From Trichoplax sp. H2 (Eukaryota; Placozoa; Uniplacotomia; Trichoplacea), in contig NOWV01000010.1 in the NCBI GenBank assembly GCA_003344405.1, positions 744,001-808,000 of the forward strand: a DNA stretch of 64,000 bases, given 5' to 3'. Below the pieces are notes generated by a model, which was not told the DNA's origin, ran no database searches, and saw only the letters and a program-made list of their open reading frames with translations. Below, piece by piece: positions 1 to 14,229 of this stretch (its first letter is position 1; every line of letters starts with the position of its first letter). The position numbers and the translations under genes were made by a program.

Positions 1-3000
1 TAAACATCAAATGAAAGAATGGCATGTAAACCAGACTATCACTTTGGTATTGATTACCTGGCAACCTTCCAATGGATCGTAGCCGTAGGCTTGTGGAGCA
101 CAAGTATCACAATACTTTCCTTCAACATGTGGTGGACAGTCACAGTTTCCAGTCGAAGCGTCGCATGCACCTCCGGTTTTTGAGCAATTACAAGGCGCAC
201 AACCATCTTTTGTAAAGTTCCAGTAGCCTCTAGCGCATCTACATATAAAGCGGATTCAATTTAATATTGTATTACAATGATTGATGGATAACATGCCTAA
301 AAGGAAAGCTTATACACAATACTGATCAATGTTAGTCATAATATCATAAATTAAAGAAAATATGTTACCTGCTGCAATCCCGTCCTCCGATGCCAGGCTT
401 ACATGGACATTGACCAGAACTGGTATCGCAACTTGATAAAGGGCTAACCGAGCCCACTGGATGACAATCGCAACTTTTGCAACTTGAGTTACTTTCTAGT
501 CCATAATAGCCAACCTATATAAAATTAAATCCTTTACTTAATAAGATATTACAGGAAACAGGTTATAGAGAAAAAAAATTGAGCCTATGGAAGATTCTAA
601 TAACAGTTCTATGATGTGTTTACAAATAAGTATTGAACACCTATGGTGCTTCTTAATACGGTATAAAAATATAGATGCATTAAATGTATAGACAAGAACT
701 ACAATATAGTTGTAATGATATTTATAAGTCTTTTTGCCTATAAAGTCCGATATCTATTACAAAATAAAAGTGTAGCTCAAATCGATCATTAAGCTAGGAA
801 TAAAACTGACTACAGGGTGATTTTCATGATAATGAAACCAAAGCCTTTCATAGATACCTACATACATATTCGACGCCTACTGCATATTTTAATGACGGCG
901 CCCCAGTTGCTACATCATTAAAGTACAGGAACGCCAGCTACAGGATAATTTTAAAGAATAATAATAACTGTAAACTTTATGCTTACGTACTCGACACTTA
1001 TCGCACGTTCGTCCAATAACAAATGGCTTACAAGGACATTCTCCGTTATTTTTGTCACATGCTTGGCTTCTGGATCCGAACTGATTACATCCACATGCTT
1101 ATGTAATATAAATTGCAATTTATTTAGACTATATGTGATTAACTGGTAATGATTGAAATCGTTACAGCAAATAGCCGAAACTCATCGTCAAATAAAATTG
1201 AAAATTTCAATTAAATTATAAAGCCATTTAAAATCATGAAAAATAAATGATAAAAAAGTCAATTTTGTAGAATGAGTTTCAAGGAGCTTCCATAACATGT
1301 GCTTACCTCTGCAGTTTTTTAAAGTGACTGCATCACCATAATAATCATCAGCACATACTTGACATTGATCTCCTGTTGTATTGCCTTGGCATTTTAAGCA
1401 AACACCAGTTGTTGTATTACAATTTCCTTGTAGCGAAAGGTTGATATTACCACTACAATTACAAGGTCGGCAAGTTTGATTAATTTCTTTAGGATTGCCA
1501 TAGTAGCCATCAGAACAACTCTGACAAGTTTGTCCAGTATAACCAGTTGAACAGTTAGTACAAAGTAAATTAACGCCATCAGCTAGTAATTGACATGTTG
1601 GACTAAAGTTATTGCTGGCCACAGATAAAGGACACGCACATTGTTTACAATCATTAGGCGTTCCATACGTAGCATTGCCATAATAACCTTATAAATGATC
1701 ATTTAATTAAAAAACACTTTGAATTAAGATAATAAGATTATTACCTTTAATCAAGTCGCTTACCTAACTGGCATTGTCCACAGTCACTACCTTGGGTGTT
1801 ATGTTGACAGTTATAACAGATACCAGTAATATCGTCGCAGGAATCAGTATGATTGTTACATTTGCATGGTATACATTTGCCATTTAATTGACCATTTTCG
1901 CGACGATATCCAGTTGTACATCTCTATTGAAGACAAGTAATATGATATAAAACGAAAGCGATAGTACAATTGTATCTAATTTTATATTATAATAATCATG
2001 ATTAAAGTCGATGATATGCCATCCAGTAATTTAAACGTAAAAAATTCGGTGTTACTTTAAAATATTGATTTGATTTACTTCACATGATAATCCAGCGTAT
2101 CCAGTAGGACACTGGCATTTTTCTACTTTAACTGTACCATCTGAACTGTAAGTCCCTTCAATTCCTTTCGTCAGAGTGATATTACTAACGTAGGAATTTC
2201 TTTGATTAGAAATAAAACTTAGACGGATAAATACTCCTGTTACATGATTCAATGTCATCATAAATTGTTCACGAGTTACTGGATTGCCAGTGCTGTTGTG
2301 GGTCCATTCAGTCTATTGATTTTGTATACAGTAAAAGCAATATTATATATTGATTGATAATAATAATATGTACCCATTAAAAAGAGAATAGAAATAGTTA
2401 TTAATTCATAGATATTGATACATAGTATCTGAATCATTAATTTTCGTCTTAAATCAGTTGTTACCTCTAATAGTCGTGCTTGAACTTCTCCTAGAACATC
2501 GAATTTTAAAGGTTGTGCTTGATTCCTCAATCTCATGCCATTACTACCAATAATAACTATTTCTGGTCGAAATTCTCGAGTTACTGTCAATGTGGTAACG
2601 TACTGTAATGTATATCGAAAATTTTCACCATACGATGTCAACTAAGATTTAAAAATAGCCAGAAAAATAGTTAAATTAAGAGAGTATAAGCTATGGTGCA
2701 TTGCAACGCTGGTAGTTTAGTGGGTATTTTATAATAAATAAATGTTAAATATTTACAATAAATTAAATATTATTAATTAATTATATGTCACAATCAATCT
2801 TATTAGAAGTACCAAATTTCCGGTATATTCATTAGGAGCTTGCCAGTGGAATGTGTCAGCTCCATCAGTAAGGTTATAGTTAAGTCTATTATGCTGTACT
2901 ATTACTGGAAAAGAATTTTGATTTCTGACATCATAAACTTTCCAGCCGCTTAGAGAGCTGACCTGTAGTAATTATGAAAGAGGAAATAATTAGTATCGTC

Positions 3001-6000
3001 ATCATATCCTTAGCTTATGGTGTCACGTTGGCCATCTAATGTAGCTGCTATATAAATAAAATTATTTTACCTGTTTCTTAACTAAATTTGAACTACTACA
3101 AGTTGATGTCAAGTTGAAGCAATAGCATTTTGTACACCCGACAGGATCATTATTATCCAATCCATATGTACCCGGTTTACATTGACGACAACCACTTCCT
3201 TGAACATTAGGCTATACAATTGATCAAGTTATAGTATGGTAAGAATTGAAAATATTCAATATTAACGATAAATAATACCTTGCATTGGCAATTAGTACTT
3301 TGACAAGTGGAATTAACACTGCCGAATGGATTACATCGACAAGGGCTACATATCGGAAAACCATCAAACCCGATAGCGCATCGATCACATTTGCTTCCTG
3401 TGACATATTGCTTACAGAAACAGTCTCCAGAGTTCTATTTATATATAACATGAGAATTTAAAACATATAGTATATGACTACCTAGAGCTATAGGATGCTC
3501 ACTTAAAAGTAAATCTATTGCAGGGATAATACAACATGGAATAATAAATATCAGTAATGTTGGATTTAAATAAGACTAGAAAGCGTTATTAATAGAGAGA
3601 TTGAATTAAAGTATTGGTATTTTTTGGATAGCTAAATCGATAAAAAAGAAATCGACTTACCATTTGTGGATAACTACGAGCTTCTTCTTCATCTCTTATA
3701 CAAGATCCAGTTGGTCTTCCTGGTTCATCACGTATTCCAGCTGCATTGCATCCACATGCTTGGCATGCATCTATGGCACTGCGTGAAACACCAGTTGGTC
3801 GATAATAGAGATATTTACATCGTTGGCAATTTATGCCTTCAGTATTATGCTGGCAATTTTGACAGATTCCACCACCTTGATAATTACCATGAATATCTAA
3901 ACTTTGATTTTGATCCGCTATCGTCTGATTATATAGACACTGATTGGTATGATTGAAGCATTGACAAGCTGGATTTTTAAAATAAGAATAAAAGGTTTAA
4001 TCGATTCCTGTAATTCAGTCTCAAAGCTACGATAAAATTATTTTCTCGATGCTGATAATAAATCATTCTAAATAATTCTTGGTATTTTAATCGTGATAGA
4101 TTCAAAAATGAGTGTAAATAACAGTTGATTATACTAACGTTCACAAGCATTGGATGAATTTTCAGCAGCTGGTTTCCATGACTTTTGAATAAATGAGTCA
4201 CAACATCTATCACAAGATGGTCCACAAGTATTACGCTCGCATAAGCAACTATAGCTGTCGGTTGTGCTGCTATATTCGCATCGTCTAGCATGTCCATTAC
4301 ACATGCATTCCCCGCTTACTGTAATTCCTTTGATAGAGTAGAAATACTAATAGCAAGATAATGATATCAACGAAGAAATTAGTAATTGCTAAAACTTGTC
4401 CTAAATATTTGTCAATGTCATAATACTGGTAGCATTTTACCCTATCAGTAACTGAGGCATCTTGTATTTCAGGGCTCTGAATATCACCTCCTAGGGTACG
4501 TATTTGCAACAATCTTAATCGTACATATCGTGCAGATAGAAAATTCTATAATGAAGCAATAGGCATTCGATATTAAAAATAAAATGCATATGGGAACAAA
4601 ATTATGGTTATGTGTAATCGACAAGATCTAAACTAATACGGAAAGATAATTTCTTTCCTTATTGTTGACATTGTGAATATTACCCTTAATTCTTCAGTAT
4701 AACCACTAATTCTAGAGCCAGGTCTCCCAGTTAAAAATTGAGCGATTACCTAGTCAAGTAGAATCCTATCGTTTAAAAATGGAATCTAAAAATGCATCCT
4801 GCAATCTTAGTGGGATTAATATTATGCCTAGTTACAAGCTAAGATAGATATTGTTGATATCCTATAAATAAATTTAGTAAAGCTTAACATCTTAAATATA
4901 ATTTAAAGGTAGAAATAATTTAAAATAATAAGTGCAGGAAAGAAATTGATAGCACTATACATTACCTGAGCATTTTGAAATTGATTAGCAACGATGCCGG
5001 TAGTAACGCATATAACTTGGCTATCGCTGGAAAATATACCATCTGGATTAGTTTCAGTCTTGAATTGATCGTAGCACTCTGATTCAGATTGTGCGTAATA
5101 TTGCCAAGCAGTAAAACTTCGCCCATCTAAAGAGCGTTCAAGGACCCATCGAGCAGGTGCAGGAGAATTAGCGGTAGCCAAAATAATGTAGGTTACCCTA
5201 AAAATCTAAGTAAATCAATCATTGCTCATTAATACAATATTATACATAGCGGTACATAATACAGTATAAGATTGATGAAATCATAATTATACGGGTACAG
5301 TAAGCATTCTTTAATTGTATCCTTAACGTGTGTTGCTATGGATATCATAGGTAATTGGGATAGTTATTGATGTTATTCGTTGTTAATTAAAGATACTTAC
5401 GCACATGCACTGTAAACTAAGATCGAAATGAGGACTGATGTCAGTAATTGACTAAATTAACTCTTTAACAAAATGCAAGCATTACTAATTGTCAACTCCG
5501 ATAGTATGGTCGCGTACATTCATATAGACATATATCCATATAGAACGTGCAGTACGTGTATGATGATGAAAATGTGAGGCAATAAAGTGTTCTAACAACT
5601 TCGACATTAGTTTTTTTTAGGCCTAATACAAGTATGCACAACGATACTGTTGTTATCATAGACTTCATGTACTGGATTTTCAGTCTATTGCTACGATGCA
5701 TTATATTCAGTAAATTTTTTGAACGACTATATCATCTTATTCAGTTACATTATAACTATCTGAATATCAAACTGGGTAAAGACTTTTAGTCTAATGGTAT
5801 GATGATGATTAGTCAAGAAATTTGCTATTTTTTTAGCTAGATTGCAGTTTAAATCGAACGTTCATCATTAATAATCGTTAGTATAAGAAAAAATAGCCCG
5901 GGCATGATTGATTTGTATAACGCGTTTATCGAATAAATCAAATATTGTGATTTATCATTTATTTAATTAAAACGTTGATCGTATATCCAAATTTCTTGAG

Positions 6001-6418
6001 AGCATATAGACTTGAGTACAATAAGGAAAATAGAAGAAGGTGGAATTTTTGAAAGACACTGTAGTTCAGGCTAACTTACCTGTTTAAGATCTAAAGTGAT
6101 GGTTACGTTATTATAGTCGAAACCATTTGTTAACGTTGGAGATTGCCACCATTTTTCTGTTCCGTCGATAGCATATCCTATTGGATGGCGTTGATTGCTT
6201 GGAGCATTAGCAGTATTATCGCAAGTTGAACAACTATCTGGCCGATCCAGTAGGCAAAAATTTTCCGGCCTATTAGTACCACATGTTGCGCTAGCAGCTA
6301 TAGAAGAAGACGTTGCTAAATCGCGAACGCTTGCATCTAAAATTTGTCCTTGTACTAACGACGCTGTTAAAGTTACTACTAAAATAATTGAAGAGATAAA
6401 CTGATCTACGGTTTTCAT
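1..6418 (-). CDS. LAMA: Laminin subunit alpha, N-terminal part (3' end beyond left edge)
   Basis: Secreted basement-membrane chain; the N-terminal LN domain polymerises laminin networks. Seventeen coding exons were traced on the minus strand: 6418-6080, 5197-4966, 4749-4684, 4545-4441, 4346-4139, 3968-3661, 3434-3279, 3211-3071, 2962-2813, 2641-2465, 2312-2079, 1923-1764, 1687-1307, 1097-991, 514-369, 238-58; a very short extra exon between the first two is needed by homology. The ATG at 6418 gives a clean signal peptide ending near SLVQG; an in-frame ATG at 6457 would not start with one. Order: signal peptide, LN domain ([28 protein letters not shown]), four and a half cysteine-rich LE repeats, a laminin IV (L4) domain at 2962-2079, then at least six more LE repeats. 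An L4 domain after only four to five LE repeats resembles alpha-1/alpha-2 chains rather than alpha-5. Coiled coil and LG domains must lie outside the window. Confidence 0.93.
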
Positions 6419-8743
6419 ATTCTCTGATAGATGGACTTGTCTCTTATCGATAATCAATCGATAATCTAATAAAGGATAAAGGGAGAAATCTGGTAATTTT
6501 TTCCTTTTTCTCTTATCTTATTTCTAGTTGCTCTCTCCTCGATTGCTATCTTCCGTGAAAATTCAATGACACCTAGTATGCCCCCTCTGTGGCCTAGAAC
6601 TTTAATCTAGCTAATAGCAGTTGCGAAATTGGTAAATTTATATAGAATATGATTATTGAGAAGTTAAAAATATGCTTGAAATTTTACTTTATTATGCAAA
6701 TTTATTGAAAATGGATTGTTTACCTGATTCTTTCCACGTACGAAGTACATTAAGCATTTGACAACGAATCAGACCACTGCAATGTTATTAAATAAATAAT
6801 CAAAATCTAATTGGAGCTTGATCATGACTCTGCTTTCAAATGCTTTCTTTACTCGTAATCTATCACCCTCCATGACACTGTATGAATTCGCTCACCTGTC
6901 TATTAGCACTATAAGTAATCAAAAATAATTCGACTCCAACTGTCTACCAATGATTTCAAGAATGCAAATACTGTATAATAATCAATTTGCTCCCACCCCT
7001 AGACTACTCTACTGTAAGAATAGACTAACTAACTACATCGATTGTACATCGAATAAATAATTCATACCCGGCATGAACTAATAGAAGGTATAATTGCCAG
7101 TAGTCCATGTACTGTGCCTTAGTCTACCATCGATCAATCTTTCTCGAGTTCATCTACCCTATAAATTCATGATACCTTATGTGATTACATTAAGAATTTT
7201 ACTTCAGATCAGCCTATGCGCTTTTTTTATTATTTGCTCAGGCACGATAAGAGAAAAAATTCTTGTTAGAAAATTCTGATAGCATCTAGTAAGAAAGGGC
7301 AATCGATCTACCCAATTTGATGTTATTACTGATTTAGAACAAGAAGCTTCATATTCATTCTGATAAGTTCTTCTAGTTACGGTGAAATAATTTCTATTTT
7401 GTAGCACTACTCGCTAATGTTTTGTATAAAAAGGCAATGGTACATTGTAGAGAAAAACTTAGCTGTTCTATTCAAATCAAGCAACATTTTTATTGACTAA
7501 ATCAGCGAGATAGAGTCAGTTGAAATCAAATCAAATCAAGGTACAGCAAGACAATTTACGACAGTATTAAAATCATAATCATTCTGTTTTCCATTTTTAC
7601 CACAACAGAACTCAACTAGGATGAAATAAAAATGGCCCTACTGGATAAACGATCGGTCAAAGTACTCTAGCGGCTTTGTAGGAATGATTATGGCACCGTA
7701 GGGTCGTCGAAAATAGGCCCCAAGTGACGTTTTGAAATAATTATATATGCACGGGTATAATTAATTAGCTGCGTTGATATTCCATTGAGTCCAGAGCATT
7801 GAACATTCTATCTACCAAGTATGATTCGGCGGCTAACATGTAGCGCTTGCATACACATGCTTGGCGGATATTCCTGCTTAATAGTCACTAGAATATTGAT
7901 ACAGTAAGTATACTATCCCAAATTTGTACCAATTTTAAAATTTTTTTCTTGATGCATATGAATTACTACATGGAACTAGGACATAGTTGCAGTCGACTAC
8001 TAAATCAACGTACTTGTACTCAAGGTACATCATCAAGCAGTGCGCAAAATAAATTCCTCCAACATGGACTACTGTATCATTTCAAATAAACATCGCAGAG
8101 AAGCTTAATGATAACGCCATCAATCGTTTGAATAGCTAACACTAATAACTAATGATCTGACGATAAATCCGGTGATCTATTTCGATTCAAGTGAGCGCGC
8201 TGTTCCTCTTCTGTACTGTACATAGTAATCTACATACGCACTAGGCATTAGTGCCTTGCAAAATAGGACGCATAGCACGTACACTAAACTAGCTCTAGCC
8301 ATTTTGCATAAAATACTTTGCACACTTGATTTAAGTTGTCCTCCTGATCCATTTTTAGATATATCCATATATGTCTAATGTATCATTAATAAGACAGCTA
8401 TAATTAAGAAACGAAGTATATAAGTTAATTTACGCAAAATGGCTATATCGGAGTGAATAAGAAGAAAGCTGCAAAAAGCACGACTGTATAGTACAGTACA
8501 TTAGACCATCCAAACATATTAAAATGATTTCTAATCTTGACTTTCTCTAATCGACAACATTTTAAAAATATATAATATAATCTATTACCGTTGTATACTG
8601 GTCGAAGTATCAGCCGTTGTTTTTATTTAGTACTACTGCAAACTCCCGTCGCTTTGCTGACGGTTTACGATAATGTGCTCATTTAACAGATAGTATTACC
8701 ATTTGATAGACCTGTCAGAGGTTCAGTAACTTTTTACCGTGTA

Positions 8744-8862
8744 CTCGGAGAGCTCCGAGAGTTTTTTTTTAGTATATGGGAAATTTTTTTTACTTAGTGG
8801 CTTTAGAGGGGGAGGGGGAGCTCTTAATTAATTAATTGAGTAGTCCCTCGGAGAGCTCCGAG
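8744..8862. repeat. Pair of short perfect inverted repeats
   Basis: CTCGGAG-AG-CTCCGAG occurs at 8744-8759 and again at 8847-8862, 103 bases apart, each able to form a 7-bp stem with a 2-base loop. Both copies are followed by AG. A purine-rich GGGGGAGGGGGAG-like run lies between them. They sit about 350-450 bases upstream of the F-box start codon and are far more GC-rich than the surroundings. Confidence 0.6.
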
Positions 8863-8970
8863 AGGGGTAAGCAAAGGTTGGATATTATTCAAATGGTCCA
8901 TTTTTGTCATTTCCAGATGGGTGTCCGGCCGTCCGTTTTCAAGTGGCAGACATGGCCACTTGGTCAGTCT

Positions 8971-9034
8971 GTACTGTACAGTGTACAGTACCAGTCGATT
9001 ACTCAACAGTACTGTACACTGTAGACTAGCCAAT
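8971..9034. promoter_or_regulatory. GTAC palindromic cluster and CCAAT box upstream of the F-box gene
   Basis: 8971-9023 holds two interleaved copies of TACTGTACA / TGTACAGTA in inverted orientation (around 8972-8990 and 9008-9022), followed by CCAAT at 9030-9034. It lies about 160 bases before the F-box gene ATG at 9192, where a core promoter would be expected. The same motif family recurs in two other head-to-head gaps of this window. Confidence 0.45.
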
Positions 9035-9191
9035 CTGTAAACAAAACAACTCCAAATCGTAGTAGTAGCACCAGTCCATCATCGTCAACAATTTTTTTCC
9101 TTTTAAAGTAGATTGCGGAAGAGCATTTTTGGATAGTCTGTTTTTCTTGACTTCTTGACAGATTTCATTGACAAAATTGGTAAAGACAAGC

Positions 9192-12100
9192 ATGGCTTAT
9201 GTTGGTGGTGCATGGCGTACATCAGGTTATGTTTGGCGAAAAACGGAGAACGGTTGGAAAACAGTCGATGCTACTCGTGTAACGATGACGTAAGTACTGT
9301 CGATCACAGAAAGATCCAAGATGGATTTACTCTCGACTCTATTTTCATCCACTATCTTCATCGTTTTCATCACAAATAGAGGATTTAGAAAAATGAAAAA
9401 GTACTCTGTTCTGTTGTTCTTACGATAGAGTTGTATTGGTACTTTAAACGATGAAACCCAATAAATAATAATATTACTTTACTATGCCGTGTTATTGCGC
9501 CAAATGAATCAATGGATTCGTTCTCCAAAGTAAGATAGTCAATCCATTCAGTCATGGTCCGACTCATGGACGAATAGAAATAGACTTGACTTTCTGTCCA
9601 TTCTACAGAACAGAATCTATTTCCCTAGATACTATATGGGTATTTTTAATGCTAGAAATGAAAAAGAAATGATGGAACGTAAATGAATTGAATAGAGCGA
9701 TCCATTATTTCCATACCAAGTTCCGATGGATCGCTCGCTATCTTACCGTCTTCGTAATATTATTATCATTTTTTAGCGATTGTTCACTTGAAATCGAATC
9801 GTAATTATCGCCCTACTGTAATACTATAGAATGGATCATTTCAAAGGGAAGTATACACACCGAATGAGTAATTCACATACGATTAAGAATGACTAAAAGG
9901 GATAAAACAACCTTGAACACTTCATTAAGAAATTGGACAGAAATAACATTATATAATACAATACAGCGTATTGATACATTCATAATAACGCATCCATACT
10001 ACAGTATATAGTGTACTGTATAGTTTCTTCTATCCAATGAAGTACACTGCATACTATATAGAAGAGACAGCATTAAAAGTCAATCCAACTGATTACTTTG
10101 AGGCTTTCTCGTTCAACATTGTAACTAGTAAATTAACTTCTATTCATAATTGAAAGTTGTACACCATGCTAAATATGAATTTTAAACGATAAGGCACATG
10201 GACTACTATCGCGGTAATTAAACTAATACTTACTAGCCGACAGTAGTAACGACCGCTGTCGTTAGAACTTGAAAAGACCACTCTACTCCCTCTAATAGAG
10301 TACTGTACATTCATCTTAATCACGAAATAATAATAAACCAATTAAAAGTGAATGACAGGGTGGTTTCGTCAAGAGGATACTTATATGGATCGTCATAGAT
10401 TGTCCTTAATGATAATGCATTATCCAAAAACGTACATTCCTATCTCACCCATAATTCAATTAAACTAGATTAAATTTAATTCAATTCTGATAAACGTAAT
10501 TCGTGTTTGCAATACAGGACTAAGTAACTTGGCTTTCAGTAGATAATTACAATCAATACAGCGCTATATATCCAACGATGAGAATAGCACAGACAGACAT
10601 ATTATGTCTCATCGATCATGATTTAGGATCATGAATAATAATGTTACGATAACAGATGATAACGGATTAAAAGCACCGGCTGTAAAAAAAATTGTACTGA
10701 CAATGCTACTTATAGTATACCAATATTCATTGATAAAATTATCATCAATTTAATACGATTAAACGATGATCATATAAGATTGCTATTCATTGTCTACAAC
10801 TCTTCCATACTGCTGTAAACGATATTCATATCTTTGCAAATATACGCGTATATTAAGAATGAATGATAATATACCCAGCTCGCGAAATCGGCCTCCTAGT
10901 ATGTTATATCGTCGAACCCATAATCTAAAATAGTCCAAAGATTTCTTGTACTGTTTCTCTATCAATTTATTAATAGTGACTATCATACGATTATTCTAAT
11001 GGCACAATGCAGTATTTGCTAAATAATATACTGATTCTTATAGCATCTCAGCAATAATATTTAGTTATAATACATACAGTACAATCACTTATTAATACTT
11101 TATTCAGTACAATACGCGTATCATATATCGTTTTTACAATAGTTCTAATCGAGATTTCACGTATACAGTAACTACAATTTTATGTCTGCCACAACTAGTG
11201 TTATAGCATTGATATCTTCTATCGTACGAGAAAGACTCTGCTTATTATCAATACTTTGTTATATAATTAGCGAATAAAACATCTATAACCGATTATAATG
11301 TTCAATCTTCTATCGACGGTCTCAGACCTCGCAATAATTAAGATATCTGCTAAAATTAATCGTAAAAAGTACGCCTAAATCTGAATTATTGATCCTTTTA
11401 TTAGCGTACTATCAATCGCATTAGTGAAAAGCTAATCAATATGTAAGATAGAAATTTCCATTCTGGTATGATGGATTTAACAAGTACCACAAGCTTACGT
11501 TACGTTATCATAGTATTCGTATTTTTGTTGAATATTGATAGTGGTAAAACACATCATTATCTTCATGCTCATCAAAGATATATCATATGCATTATTCTAT
11601 GTTATACAGAAACCCGAAAGAACAACCATCTTTACCAGCAAAAACTGGAAAGAATGAAAGTGATGGTAGGAATCCCAGTAATCTAATTATTTGATACATA
11701 CCGAATAATAACTACAATTTTTTTCTTAATGATATCTTTTTTCAAAGTAAATCAGCCCACCCGTTACATTTCAATTTTCAGAAATAGCCGAGAGGTTAGC
11801 AATAGCGCAGTAAGAATCATAAAATCGTGATCGCTATAGCATAATATGCACGAGTTATACAGACTGATATGATAGCACAGTAATTGTAGCTCTGTAAGGA
11901 AATACAGGATAACAAATATACTCTTAAAAGTCTAATTTCATAATAAGTAATTTAGGATAAAAGAAATGAGACTTGGCATTGCTTGATTCTCTCTTCCTTA
12001 TTTTAATCATAGCTCTCTTATTATCGTTCGCTTGGTGATGTCATGGACAAGTTAGATTTAAATGGAGCATTGCACGATTATAGTCGATTTCTATACGTCT

Positions 12101-14229
12101 GTAAAGTAAGTAAAATTAAACGTAAAATTTTCAACTCTTGAGTTAAAAATGAAGTGATTCATTTCCTCGCGTGTATAATTAGTAACTTATCAAGCATTAG
12201 ATATACCATAGAGATTATAACTCAACTATTTAAATTCGATCTAATTCCACTATTACCGCTTACGCCTTGTATTCTAGAACAACCTATACTTTAATATTTG
12301 TTTTGTACAGTTGCTCTCTGCTTATTGTGGTAATTTGTTAGAGTTTTAATAATATATCAGATGAATACATTATGGCAAATATTTCGCTTAGAATCTTTCC
12401 TACAACTTCTTACTATAAAGCTATGCTTAGGTTACTACTTACATATAATCACTATGGGAATTACTTAGTACTATAGCTACCGTATTAAAACTACTGTACT
12501 GTGTTGAATTTATTAATCAAATCTCTATTTCGCAACATCACTATATAATGCTAAAATTATAAAGTTTAATTGATATTTACATATTCCAGTATCAATAATT
12601 TTAAAAACTAATTGCAATTCTGCTTATTTTTGATTACTCGATGATTCAAAACCAATCAATTGTACCGCAAGATTATCCAAGAAATTGTCGAACATAAACT
12701 ATTATCGCTTGGAAGTTCATCTCTGACATATCTGTATAATTTGATTGATAACGCAGTAAAATTAGGTATATATTTTATAAGCAACGATAATAGAATTGTG
12801 CAATCACCTATGCCTTAAATAATAACGATAGTAATTTCCACATCAATATAGCTTTACAGTGGCACGCTTTCAGGTTGCATGTCAGGCGGTTAATAAATAT
12901 CACGGTGAAGATAATTGAAAAAGGTATACTTACCAGAGATTCGGGATATTATATAAAGTAACAATAAGTTTATACATCTATTTCACTAACTGAAAGGTAT
13001 CACATTTCTTCTTTTTATAAATAATCTTATCTCAGAATACAATCACTTAATTGGCAGTTTAACTGTTTGGAAAGATAGATTAAAACATCTCCGACAATGT
13101 GAACTAAAGCTAACTAATGATGAGGTAATCATCCTAAATATTTAGCTATACTGGTTGTTTTTGATTTACTTATTGCTTATTACAAAAAATATCTTAGGTT
13201 AACATTTCTTCGGAAAATGATCATTTGCAATTGATGGATATTCCTGACGATTGTCTTCAATACATTATACTATTTCTCTCTGATCACCGAGACATAATAT
13301 CACTATCGGGTGTGAATAAGTAGGTTACCAAATTTGTCAATTACTTAAAACTTGGCCTAATTCCAGTTTATCGTTAGTGCACTAAATAAGAAATGATTTT
13401 CGTTATAAATCATTTTAAAAAATCAGGCGATTGAATTATTTCACTAATGAATCGTACACTTGGAGAAAGCTTTGTCAGTATCACTTCAGGAAAGAAGAGG
13501 TAATTACACGTACTTCAGCAGTTATTATATGGCATTTCTAAATTAAACATATCATTATATTTACCATTCGGCTATGAAAGGATTTTTTATCATGAATATA
13601 TAAGCGTTTTGTAACATTGCGTACTATTAACCAGTATAATATTTCACTTACGTAGATTGAAAAGTATTCCGAAAAGGATTACGATTGGAAAAGTATTTTT
13701 AAGATCTTGTATAAGTAGGTTATTCTATTTATTTAAAATATCTCGCTAAGAGGTATTTGTGAGATAGCCTTACGCGCTGTACTGCTGTTAAATTTTTCCT
13801 GATTAATTTCAGCTTTACTTATTCTCATTTCAACTCATCACAGAAAATATGGAATTCGACAAGACTCAGAATGCAAACCTTTATATCTCTGTGATCAATG
13901 TGGATTTGTTTATTGGCAGGTTAGTTAGACATGGTATAATCTTAGCCTCATTATGTTGATATTTGCCACTTTAATGAGTCGGCACCATGCGAAATTTTTG
14001 ATAACGTAATAGGCTAAAGTTGGATTACCGTTTCCTGTACAATCAATCATTTCCCCTAGATACCTTGTTAGCATTGTATTGGGATATTAGCAATCAAAAA
14101 TTAATTTATATTCACTGTCTCTTAATTTTAATCTAGAAATATGGACACCCTTGCTCATCTATAATCGATTTCGCCGGTGCTTGCACGCCTCTTACAGCAA
14201 GGAAACTAATAAGTCTATTTTCTACATAA
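9192..14229 (+). CDS. FBXO32: F-box only protein 25/32 (atrogin-1 family)
   Basis: Substrate receptor of an SCF ubiquitin ligase; vertebrates have the FBXO25 and FBXO32 (atrogin-1) pair, and this looks like their single pre-duplication homologue. Exons supported by matching phases: 9192-9289 (starts MAYVGGAWRTSGYVW, like the family's MPFLGQDWRSPG start), 11610-11665, 12013-12105 (YYRSLGDVMDKLDL), 12672-12765, 13036-13124, 13198-13319 (F-box: DIPDDCLQYIILFLSD), 13427-13499 (TWRKLCQYHF), 13656-13714, 13844-13919 (CDQCG) and 14137-14229 (HPCSS, ending LISLFST like the family's FINLFKF). A small exon at 11782-11809 fits in phase. The exon(s) linking 12105 to 12672, and those just before 12013 that would encode the KWIYVHKGS-like segment, were not resolved. 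Intron 1 is long (2.3 kb). Paralogue assignment to 25 or 32 is not possible. Confidence 0.88.
9695..9736. repeat. Perfect 11-bp hairpin in F-box gene intron 1
   Basis: GAGCGATCCAT at 9695-9705 is followed after 20 bases by its exact reverse complement ATGGATCGCTC at 9726-9736. No target-site duplication or second copy was noticed. It could be a mobile-element remnant or a structured intronic RNA element; the sequence alone does not decide. Confidence 0.5.

Larger units (their letters stand above)
6419..9191. other. Head-to-head intergenic region, laminin alpha / FBXO25-32
   Basis: Gap of about 2.8 kb between the laminin start codon (minus strand) and the F-box gene start codon (plus strand), so it should hold both promoters. 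No coding exon was recognised. Visible structure lies near the right end: two copies of a short inverted repeat, a GTAC-type palindromic repeat cluster and a CCAAT box, all listed separately. The short ORFs in this gap show no family similarity. Confidence 0.6.

Noticed and set aside
3666-3956. Plus-strand ORF of 96 codons across the laminin locus
   Set aside because: It is antisense to a laminin exon (3968-3661) whose cysteine pattern and splice phases are convincing.
12311-12405. Possible frameshifted exon of the F-box gene (LLSAYCGNLLEF followed one base out of frame by NNISDEYIM)
   Set aside because: The match to the family segment is weak and the needed one-base shift and splice sites are not supported; treated as unresolved rather than as a pseudogene sign.
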